Shown one piece after another: positions 1 through 8,300 of a DNA stretch of 12,559 nt. The DNA is from Zygnema cylindricum (taxonomy: Eukaryota > Streptophyta > Zygnematophyceae > Zygnematales > Zygnemataceae). Each line of letters opens with the position of its first letter. The first letter of the stretch is position 1. The position numbers and the translations under genes were made by a program. The DNA is taken from contig JBBHKE010000026.1 in NCBI GenBank assembly GCA_037447655.1, forward strand, positions 64,001-76,559, written 5' to 3'. The notes beneath the pieces were generated by a model. That model was not told where the DNA came from. It made no database searches and saw only the letters and a program-made list of their open reading frames with translations.

Positions 1-66
1 AATTTGACAAAATCCAAATTAGAGTTATTAACGGTAATAACGGTAATAACGGTTATTGGTGTTTTT
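1..66. repeat. AT-rich start with short AACGGTAATA tandem repeat
   Basis: The ten-base unit aacggtaata occurs about 2.5 times at roughly 30-57. No gene signal. Confidence 0.5.
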
Positions 67-89
67 TTTATTTTTTTTGTTGAAAAAAG

Positions 90-1207
90 GGGGTATAAGA
101 TCGCTCAAACAGACAGACAGAATGGGACGTTATTTGAATGCCTGAATGGTACAAAAGGTGGTGAGTAAAGTTCGGATGCCGACAAATAACGTTCGGATTG
201 CATTCTGTGGATGGTAGAAAAAGACAATAAGTACGCAAAAAGGACGGTACGTACGGAAAAAGGACGGTAAGTACGAAAAAAAAATGGTAAGTACGAAAAA
301 AAGACGGTAAGTACGCAAAAAAGACGGTAAGTAAGCGAAAAGGACGGAAAGTACGATCAAGCAAACCGACAAATACGATGGGAACACATCAACGCATTCT
401 CAGATTCTCTGAATCGTGCATAGGGGACCCTGGATACGATCTCAGAAAACGACAAAAAATGGGATCCTGTTATTTGAATCGTATGGAAAGTCGGTCACCA
501 AGATAGCTCCACAAAGGACAAAAATAAAATTGGACCACGTTGTGTAAATCTTACCGAGGGGTATGTAAGATCGCACAAAACGACAAATAAGACTGGATCG
601 TACTGTACGGATCGTGCAAAATTTCAGTAGTGCTACCTAAGATTGCAACATGAAAAACGACAAATGGAATGAGGCCGAATTATTCGGATTACTGGAATGG
701 TACAGGACGGTGAGTAAAATCACACAAAACGACAAATAGGATGGGAGCAGATTCTTCGAATCGTACAAAGGTACGATAAGTACGATAACACAAACGACAA
801 ATAGGATGGGAGCAGATTCTTCGAATCGTATAAAGATACGGTAGGTACGATAGCACAAAACGACAAATATAAAGGGGACCTTATTGCACAAAAAGGTTGA
901 TCACGAAGATCTCTCAAACGGACAAATAAATTCGACCGCGTTGGGGAATCTGTACGGAGGGCGAGATCGCACAAAACGACAAATCCAATTGGACCGCATC
1001 GTGTGGATTGTTAGAAAGGGTGGAAAGTACGATCGTACAAACCGACAAATACAATAGGACCACATCGAACCGGACAAAGGAGTGAAAAGTACAATCGCAA
1101 ACCGACAACTATAGTGCGATCTTATTATGTGAATTTTACAAAAGGGCGTTAAGTACAGTAATATCGCAAAAACTGACAAATTAGACAAAATTCTGTGAAT
1201 CGTACAT
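90..1207. repeat. Diverged ~67-bp satellite with core CRAACGACAAAT
   Basis: The core GACAAA(T) recurs at 368, 451, 517, 582, 659, 731, 796, 862, 921, 978, 1044, 1104 and 1175, spacing 57-83 bp. Each unit reads roughly: gatcgcacaaaacgacaaat, a purine-rich stretch (ggatggga or ttggacc), then a segment ending aatcgtaca, then gg(t)acgg(t)aagtac. The units at 726-790 and 791-856 are almost identical, so copying has continued. The minus-strand open frames here are products of the repeat. An outlying unit lies at 1980-2050. No gene is seen. Confidence 0.75.
225..355. repeat. 20-bp tandem repeat nested in the satellite
   Basis: About six copies of a 20-bp unit close to ggacggtaagtacgaaaaaa. It is an expansion of the ggtacggtaagtacg end of the surrounding ~67-bp satellite unit. 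Each copy contains GGTAAGTA, which happens to match a splice-donor consensus. Confidence 0.75.
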
Positions 1208-1222
1208 AGGGGTGAATCATAG

Positions 1223-1971
1223 ATGTCCAATTCGTACGGATTAGACTTTTTTTTACGAAAATTACGTAGTATTCGTGGATTTTATACTTTTTGTAAATTT
1301 CGTACTGTTTTATTTGTACAAAATGTACGAATATGTACGAATAGCATGACCTTCGAAAATCTTGAAAAATCTGAAAATGTACGAAAGTTTGACGGAAACG
1401 TACCAAATAAAACGGAAACCTACGACAGCTGTACTATACAAAAACATACAGAAATGTACCCTAATACCATAAAAATCTCGGAAAATCTAAAAAAGTTGTA
1501 CTGAAACATACGAAACGTACGAAAATGTACCCTAAAAACCTGAAAATCCCGCTAAATAACCCGAAAATGTACGTAAATGTACGAAAGCGTGACAGTAGAA
1601 AATCCTCAAAAAATCAAAAAAAGTACGGAGATATACGGAAATGTACAAAATTTAACGAAAAATCTACGACAGCTGTACTGAATTATACGTAAACATACGG
1701 AAATGTTCCCGAAAAACCATAAAATCCCAGAAAATCTAAGACATATACTAAAAAATAAGGAAACGTACGAGAATGTACCCCCAAAAAACCCTAAAATTCC
1801 CCCTGAGATAACCCAAAAATGCACGGAAATGTACGAGAATGTACAAAAACTGTACTGTTTGCACAGTAAAGTACGAATTTTACGAACTTTTCAAAATCGT
1901 TTGATGCGCACTGTAAGTATTATTCGCTAGTTTAATCCGTACGTTTTATGCGCAGAGGACATGTAGGGGGG
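1223..1971. mobile_element. Candidate foldback/MITE-like insertion, ~750 bp
   Basis: The block interrupts the ~67-bp satellite and has a different sequence, rich in gtacgaaaatgtacc. It is flanked by a 15-bp direct repeat, AGGGGTGAATC(A/C)TAG, at 1208-1222 and 1972-1986 (one mismatch). Inside the edges are inverted matches: ATGTCC at 1223-1228 against GGACAT at 1957-1962, and CGTACGGATTAGAC at 1233-1246 against GTTTAATCCGTACG at 1930-1943 (13 of 14). Spacing between the two inverted blocks differs on the two sides. Inside, a ~244-bp unit is present twice (tacgacagctgtact at 1421 and 1665). No transposase is encoded. The direct repeats may be satellite sequence rather than a target-site duplication. 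Confidence 0.4.
1421..1905. repeat. Two copies of a ~244-bp unit
   Basis: The units begin tacgacagctgtact at 1421 and 1665 and continue through acata(c/a)ggaaatgt, ccataaaa, tcccagaaaatctaa and gaatgtaccc with many differences. They are AT-rich and full of GTAC palindromes. No coding signal. Confidence 0.55.
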
Positions 1972-1974
1972 AGG

Positions 1975-2050
1975 GGTGAATCCTAGAAACCGACAAATTT
2001 AATTGGCCGCATTCTATGAATCGTACAGACGTACGGTCCGTACGATCGCC
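1975..2050. repeat. Isolated unit of the ~67-bp satellite
   Basis: It has the sequence gaaaccgacaaatttaattg, then gaatcgtacag and tacgatcgcc, matching the units at 90-1207. It continues that array on the far side of the inserted block and ends just before the gene's presumed promoter. Confidence 0.65.
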
Positions 2051-2134
2051 AATTTTTTTTCCTCTTACGACGGTTAAAAGTATTATTTTACAACATTGCT
2101 AAAAAAGAAAAGAACTTCCATAGATCTACAGTAC

Positions 2135-2165
2135 ACTACTGTGGTGAACCGGCCACTATAGTAGT
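2135..2165. other. Imperfect hairpin in promoter/leader
   Basis: ACTACT-GTGG (2135-2144) can pair with CCAC-tat-AGTAGT (2153-2165), ten base pairs with a 3-nt bulge and an 8-nt loop. It sits just upstream of the G-box. It could act in the RNA leader or be incidental. Confidence 0.35.
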
Positions 2166-2174
2166 AAAAGAACT

Positions 2175-2215
2175 GCCACGTGTCTTTTTTGAGAAAACCT
2201 TTGAGAATACGTGGC
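2175..2215 (+). promoter_or_regulatory. G-box and ABRE-like ACGT elements before the start codon
   Basis: A G-box, GCCACGTGTC, lies at 2175-2184 and an ACGTGGC core at 2209-2215, 25 bp apart and 13-46 bp upstream of the ATG. A third ACGTGGC lies inside exon 1 (2277-2283). In land plants these bind bZIP and bHLH factors. A CCAAT motif (2049-2053) and an AT-rich tattatttta (2081-2090) further upstream are weak candidates for core promoter parts. Whether the G-box is in the promoter or the leader depends on the unmapped transcription start. Confidence 0.4.
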
Positions 2216-2227
2216 GCCTGCACAGCC

Positions 2228-2318
2228 ATGGCGGCCTCGAAGGCCCTCATGACTACCATGTTACTTTTCATCTCTTACGTGGCACCCGGATGGGGAATAA
2301 CCATGGATCCCGGAGACG
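2228..2318 (+). CDS. LRR gene exon 1: start codon and signal peptide
   Basis: The exon encodes 30 residues plus one base. The start lies in gccATGG, a strong initiation context, and no ATG precedes it in the leader from about 2083. The N-terminus is MAASK, then a hydrophobic core (roughly residues 6-19, with LLFISYVA), then PGWG before ITMDPGD, which fits a signal peptide cleaved near residue 23. Mature protein would begin just before the acidic residues that open an LRR N-cap. The donor is G|GTAAGC at 2319, phase 1, and the single G pairs with AG of exon 2 to give Glu. An in-frame GTG at 2180 would lengthen the frame but is not a usual eukaryotic start. Confidence 0.8.
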
Positions 2319-5300
2319 GTAAGCTCCATTCCACCCTCTCTGCTCACCCTCTTTTCGCACCAGTAAGATCTCCGCACCTCATTCACACGTGCGAAAAATC
2401 GATCCGATTCGCTCCCGTGTGGATTTTGTCGGTGCTGTGGCTGCAGAGGCGGCTTTGTCTGCGGTGAGGGCGGCCATGTGGAATTGGCCGCCCCATATCG
2501 CGATACAGTGCGACGGAGATTATTTCCGATGCGATGATTCCGGTCGCGTGACTGCCATGTGAGTGATTATTCATTGCTGCGTGCACCCTCTGCTGCGATG
2601 AATCCTCACTGAATTACGCACTGAATTACGCACTGAATTTCGCACTGAATCACGCACTGAAAACCGCATTGAATTACGCAGTGAATTACGTACTTAAAAC
2701 TGCACTGAATTACGCACTGAAAACCGCACTGAATTACGCACTGAAAAACGCACTGAATTACCCACTTAAAATCGCACTGAATTACGCACTGAATTACGCA
2801 CTGAAACTGTTGGATTGGCACGTGAAGCCGGTCCAATACGGGGTAGAATATGGAATATCCATACTCGAGCCACCCGTAAGAAAAGGGTACGGACCCGCCA
2901 GTCTCTACATCGAGCTGGTGGCACAGTGGTAGTGCGTTCGCAGCTGAAGTGAAAGGTCCCAGGTTCGAACCCTGGCCGGCTCAATTTTCCCAAGTGTGGG
3001 ACATGCCGAATCCCGGATTTCTAGGAAATCTAACATGGTATCAGAGCCAGCGGGATTGCGGATGGTTTGACCGGCTTTCCCGTGAGGGGGGGTGTTGGAT
3101 TGGCACGTGAAGCCGGTCCAATACGGGGTAGAATATGGAATATCCATACTCGAGCCACCCGTAAGAAAAGAGGGGGGGTGTTGGATTGGCACGTGAAGCC
3201 GGTCCAATACGGGGTAGAATATGGAATATCCATACTCGAGCCACCCGTAAGAAAAGGGTACGGACCCGCCAGTCTCTACATCGAGCTGGTGGCACAGTGG
3301 TAGTGCGTTCACTGCTGAAGTGAAAGGTCCCAGGTTCGAACCCTGGCCGGCTCAATTTTCCCAAGTGTGGGACATGCCGAATCCCTGATTTCTAGGAAAT
3401 CTAACAGAAACCGCACTGAATTGTACTCACAGATTGACCAGATTTTCCCGCTGCGATGCGCTTACAGGGGGAGGCGTAGGCGTTAGCGAGGCTTAAAGGG
3501 ACAGGGAGGCGGGGGAGGAAGGGGAAGGAGGGGAGGGGAGGGAAGGGGGGAGGGAGGGGGAGGGGAGATAAAAGGGGGAAGAGGATGGGAGAGGTTATGG
3601 TGAGAGGGAATTAAAAGAAATGTTATTCCAACAAACCAGAGGGGTTCGCAATTATCTCTTATGGCGTAGATGAGAGGGGGAAGAGGGAAAGCAGGAAGGG
3701 GTAAGGAGGAAAGGGGCTGATTAAGAGGAGATCGTGGAAAAGAGAGGAGAGGGGGGCTTGCGGAAAGGGAATAGGACTTGCTGGAGAAAAAATGGGAGAG
3801 GGTCCAAAATTCTACTTAGGTGTATTAGGGTTTTGGGGATTTGTAAATAAAGCGTATTACGGGTTTGACCATGTGTAGATAAAGCGCATTACGGTTTTGG
3901 GGATGTGTAGATATATGTTTGAATGTTTAGAGAAATGGGATAGGAGGAGGAAAGGTAGAGGGAAGATTGGAGGAAGTCGTTCAACGACCAATCAGGCTGG
4001 TCCATAGGCGTAGCTTATGTGGGGAAGGATAAAACAAGTGGTCTCTACATCGAGCTGGTGGCACAGTGGTAGTGCGTTCACTGCTGAAGTGAAAGGTCCC
4101 AGGTTCGAACCCTGGCCGGCTCAATTTTCCCAAGTGTGGGACATGCCGAATCCCTGATTTCTAGGAAATCTAACAGAAACCGCACTGAATTGTACTCACA
4201 GATTGACCAGATTTTCCCGCTGCGATGCGCTTACAGGGGGAGGCGTAGGCGTTAGCGAGGCTTAAAGGGACAGGGAGGCGGGGGAGGAAGGGGAAGGAGG
4301 GGAGGGGAGGGAAGGGGGGAGGGAGGGGGAGGGGAGATAAAAGGGGGAAGAGGATGGGAGAGGTTATGGTGAGAGGGAATTAAAAGAAATGTTATTCCAA
4401 CAAACCAGAGGGGTTCGCAATTATCTCTTATGGCGTAGATGAGAGGGGGAAGAGGGAAAGCAGGAAGGGGTAAGGAGGAAAGGGGCTGATTAAGAGGAGA
4501 TCGTGGAAAAGAGAGGAGAGGGGGGCTTGCGGAAAGGGAATAGGACTTGCTGGAGAAAAAATGGGAGAGGGTCCAAAATTCTACTTAGGTGTATTAGGGT
4601 TTTGGGGATTTGTAAATAAAGCGTATTACGGGTTTGACCATGTGTAGATAAAGCGCATTACGGTTTTGGGGATGTGTAGATATATGTTTGAATGTTTAGA
4701 GAAATGGGATAGGAGGAGGAAAGGTAGAGGGAAGATTGGAGGAAGTCGTTCAACGACCAATCAGGGTGGTCCATAGGCGTAGCTTATGTGGGGAAGGATA
4801 AAACAAGTGGTTTACCAACTGATGAGAGGGGGAGGAGGAAGAAGGACCTCATTTGATTGTCAATGGGAGGCGCATGGGAGATAAATACAAAGGTTTGGAT
4901 GAATTGAGGGAGAGAAAATATCTCACTAGGTGTATTAAGACAAGGGTTGGTGAGATGTGTAGATAAATGTTTGCGTTTATGAGAAAAATAGGTTCATGGA
5001 GAGGAAAGGGAATCCGGAGAGGAAGATTAGAAAACATTTGCGACCAATCATGGTCCATAGGTGTAAGTTATATGGAAGGAGTAAAGAGAGAGATTCAATA
5101 GTTGATGAAAAGGGAAGGAGGAAAAATGAACTCATTTGACTTTCAACAATAGGAGGGGAATACATGGATCAAATAGCTCTCTAGGTGTATTAAGACAACG
5201 GTGGGTGGGATGTGTAGATAAATGTTTGTGTTTATGGGAAAAATAGGGTCAAGGAGAGGAAGGGGAATCGAGGGGGGAAAGAGGAAGATTGAATAAACAC

Positions 5301-8300
5301 ATTTAACGACCAATCGCGGTGGTCCATAGGTGTAGGTTATATGGAAGGAGTAAAGGGAGAGATTCAATAGTTGATTAAAATGAGAGAGGGAAAACGGACT
5401 CATTTTGACTGTTGATGGGAGATGAATATACGGAAATACATGGGAGATGAATATGCGGGAACACAAGGGAATACACATATTGTCGAGGGGAGGGGAATAC
5501 ATATATTTATAATATAGAGATTTAAGTAATTTGAGGAGGAGCAAGGGGAAGATTGAATGAACACATTTAATAACCAATCAGGATGGTCCATAGTTGTAGG
5601 TTATGTGGGAGGAGTAAAGGGAGAGGTTCGTAGTTGATGAGAAAGGAAGGAGGAAAAAGGAACTCATTTGACTTTCAACAATAGGAGGGGAATACATAGT
5701 CCAGAAGTTTAGATGAATTGAGGGGGATCAAATAGCTCTCTAGGTGTATTAAGACAAGGGTTGGTGGGATGTATGGATAAATGTTTGTGTTTATGAGAAA
5801 AATAGGGTCAAGGAGAGGAAGGGGAATTGGAGGGGGGGAAAAGGAAGGCTGGATAAACACATTCAACAACTAGTCGGGGTGGTCCATTAGGTGTAGGTTA
5901 TATGGAAGGAGTAAAGGGAGAGATTCAATAGTTGATGAAAATGGGAGGAGAGAAAATGGACTCATTTTGACTCTTGATGCGAGAGGAATATAGGGGAATA
6001 TAGTGGAATACAGGGGAATACAAATATTGTCGATGGGAGGGGAATACAGATATTTACATTATAGAGGTTTAGGTAATTTGAGGAGGAGCAAGGGGAAGAT
6101 TGAATGAACTCATTGAATCACCAATCAGGGTGGTCCATAATTGTAGGTTACGTGGGAGGAGTAAAGGGAGAGGTTCGTAGTTGATGAAAAGGGAAGGAGG
6201 AAAAAGGAACTCATTTGACTTTCAACAATAGGAGGGGAATACATAGTCCAGAGGTTAAGATGAATTGAGGGGGATAAAATAGCTCTCTAGGTGTATTAAG
6301 ACAAGAGTTGGTAGATGTGTAGATAAATGTTTTTGTTTATGAGAAAAATAGGGTTAGGGAGAGAAAAGGGAATCGGGGGGGGGGGGGGGGGGGAGAAGAA
6401 GATTGAATAAACACATTTAACGACCAATCGGGGTAGTCCATAGGTGTAGGTTCTATGGAAGGAGGAAAGGGAGAGATTCAATAGTTGATGAAAATGCGAG
6501 GAATGAAAATGGACACATTTTGATTGTTGATGGGAGAGGAATATAGGGGAATATTGTGGAATACAAGGGAATACTAATATTGTCAAGGGGAGGGGAAAAC
6601 AAATGTTTACAATATAGAGGTTTAGGTAAATTGAGGAGCAAGGGGAAGATTGAATGAAGTCATTAATCACCAATCAGGGTGGTCCATAGTTGTATTTTAT
6701 GTGGGAGGAGTAAAGGGGGAGGTTCGTAGTTGATGAAAAGGGAAGGAGGAAAAAAGAACTCATTTGACTTTCAACAATAGGAGGGGAATACATAGTCTTG
6801 AGGTTTAGATGAATTGAAGGGGATCAAATTTTTAGGTGCGTTTAAGTGTAGGTTATGTGGAAGGAGTAAAGGGAGAGGCTTAATAGTTGATTAAAAGGGT
6901 AGGGAAAACTAACCCATTTAACTATCAACGGGAGGGGAAAATAGATATCTACAATACATAAGAAATCCATTTAGGGGACTGATGGGGAGCATTTCGGAAG
7001 AGATTGGCAACCTCACACAACTACAAGAACTGTGAGTAGACGCAAAGACTCATATTAGAAAAAGAAAGAAAAGAAAATGAATAACGAACAAGTACGATGA
7101 AAAACAATTGAGGTTTTCGTTTTATGTTTTCATTTGTATTATTATTTTTTTTGTCGTAAAAATCGGGGAGGAGGGTGCTATGAGAAAAAAAGAAAGTTTC
7201 TCATCCTATGTGGCTTTTTTTCAATTGCTTAGTGTAAATAAGCACTAGATCGTCCGGTTAATATGAAAAAACCATCGATAAAGACAAAAAAATTGGGGAG
7301 TTTTGTTTTTAAGCCTCTTTGATGTAACGGATAATAAAGGACAGAGGTTTATGAGATGGTGGGGGGATTGGGAGAGGGGTGTTGGCAGCGTAGTATTAGG
7401 GTGCTGCTTTCGAGAGGAAACCTTAACATTTGATTTAATATTAAGAAAAAAAAAACGTATTTTTTAAATGTCATTTTGTACTTGGGTTGGCAAAAATTAA
7501 ATATGTCATGAAAGCTTGTGTTTTACATTTTACTTTCCCAAAAAATGGGGTGGAGGGGAGTTAAGTCTATTATACGACTAAAATTTCGAGCGTGAACCTA
7601 AATGAAAGTCCTACAATCGTACATATCAACAATTCATACTTTTTTGTTAGTTTGTAATATCCCAGTCTATATAAGCAAAAGGCACTTAGAGGGTGGTGGG
7701 AGGTTGATGGGGTGGGTACTTTTGCAGGGTTCTATATGAGAACGAATTGAGTGGTGGCATTCCGTCATCCATCGGCCAGCTGAAAAACCTCAAAGTCTTG
7801 TAAGACTAAATTCCAAACAAAGCCAATTGTTATTTCTACAATAGGGTAGAATGTATTTGAAATGCTCAATGGCGATAAATGTGTTGACTCATTTTATTTT
7901 TGATTTTTACTATTTTATATGTTTTTTGTTATACTTATTACAAAGATTTTGCAAAAGCAAGTTATAAGAATCTACTCTAGGTGGATAATCAGTATCAACA
8001 TCGCATAAAGACAATGTAAAAGGGGGCAAAGGGAAAAGGGGAGAGAGGGACAAAAATAGATGAGGATAGGGGGGGAGGGAAAAAAGGGAGAGGGTAAGAG
8101 GGGGGGAATAGAGAGGGGAGGGGGAAAGAGAACGGTTAGAGAAGAGGGGAGAGGTTTGGAGAGGGGTTGATAGGGGGAGAGGGGAAGAGGTTGAGGGGGG
8201 AAGGGGGGGAACTGGGGTAGCATAGCAGGTTGGAGGAGGCGTGACTTGGGGAGGTGGAGAATGAGAGAGTGGATAGGGGAATATGGTGAAAACTAGGGGA

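Larger units (their letters stand above)
2808..3406 (+). mobile_element. TRIM (miniature LTR retrotransposon) with tRNA-like sequence in its LTRs
   Basis: The 599-bp element is flanked by a perfect 5-bp target-site duplication, GAAAC (2803-2807 and 3407-3411). It has two full 228-bp LTRs starting TGTTGG and ending CTAACA, and they differ at three positions. The first LTR is followed directly by a primer-binding site, TGGTATCAGAGCC, and the LTR copies at 3093 and 3179 are preceded by purine tracts. Between the LTRs lie only 57 bp of internal sequence plus a 78-bp partial LTR. It encodes no protein, so it depends on enzymes from an autonomous (probably Copia-type) element. The orientation is the same as the host gene. 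Confidence 0.9.
3272..4809. repeat. 769-bp tandem duplication (3272-4040 and 4041-4809)
   Basis: The two copies read the same by eye except c3997 against g4766. The unit begins inside the 3' LTR (gtctctacat) and ends at aacaagtg. The join has 2 bp of microhomology (gt). It carries 135 bp of LTR, the 3' target duplication, a purine tract, an AT-rich part and one satellite anchor. It must postdate the TRIM insertion. Misassembly could also give such a pattern. Confidence 0.88.
2559..6944 (+). other. Intron 2 (4386 nt), filled with repeats and a retrotransposon
   Basis: Donor GTGAGTG at 2559 and preferred acceptor AATAG at 6944. Contents in order: 12-bp minisatellite, TRIM element, purine-rich stretch, 769-bp tandem duplication, and higher-order satellite. 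The + strand is strongly purine-rich from about 3480 onward. The intron is supported by the frame: exon 2 ends ...GRVTA plus AT, and exon 3 supplies A plus the first LRR. Confidence 0.7.
3800..6955. repeat. Dimeric higher-order satellite, ~250 + ~300 bp monomers
   Basis: The anchor ACCAATC-ggtggtccata recurs at 3987, 4756, 5043, 5309, 5573, 5869 (variant ACTAGTC), 6120, 6423 and 6669. Spacings over the last part alternate: 264, 296, 251, 303, 246, so the repeat period is about 550 bp (560, 547, 554, 549). Two monomer classes alternate, one reading tccataggtgtaggttatatgg after the anchor, the other tccata(g/a)ttgtaggttatgtggg. Monomers also share ctctaggtgtattaagacaa and tgtgtagataaatgtttg. 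The first units (before 5043) are more diverged and one is chimeric. The + strand is purine-rich. No coding signal. Confidence 0.8.

Noticed and set aside
90-1207. CRISPR array
   Set aside because: Repeats are diverged, the period varies from 57 to 83 bp and the spaces between are also repeated; the window is eukaryotic.
68-1406. Minus-strand open frames with repeated FVLT, RTY or FCAI words
   Set aside because: They are translations of the 20-bp and ~67-bp tandem repeats; the protein repeats follow the DNA period and overlap in different frames.
2180-2467. 95-codon frame starting at GTG 2180 and running through intron 1
   Set aside because: The eukaryotic start is ATG 2228 in good context. 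Splicing 2318 to 2447 gives a recognisable N-cap, while reading through gives unrelated sequence and a stop.
2606-2932. Open frames with Ala-Leu-Asn-Tyr (+) and Cys-Val-Ile-Gln (-) repeats
   Set aside because: The 12-bp minisatellite keeps frames open on both strands. The + frame then runs into the LTR, so it is not a gene.
2766-3364. Minus-strand frames with SRPGFEPGTFHF
   Set aside because: This is the antisense of the tRNA-like T arm within the LTR, a common false protein. It is copied with each LTR.
2912-4123. Three functional tRNA-Gln(CTG) genes
   Set aside because: The fold is good, but position 33 is G rather than T, and all copies are inside LTR sequence. A transposon-borne tRNA-like sequence fits better.
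4849-6673. Minus-strand open frames in the satellite (up to 144 codons)
   Set aside because: Similar frames recur with the ~550-bp period, so they are repeat translations; no domain or start context supports them.
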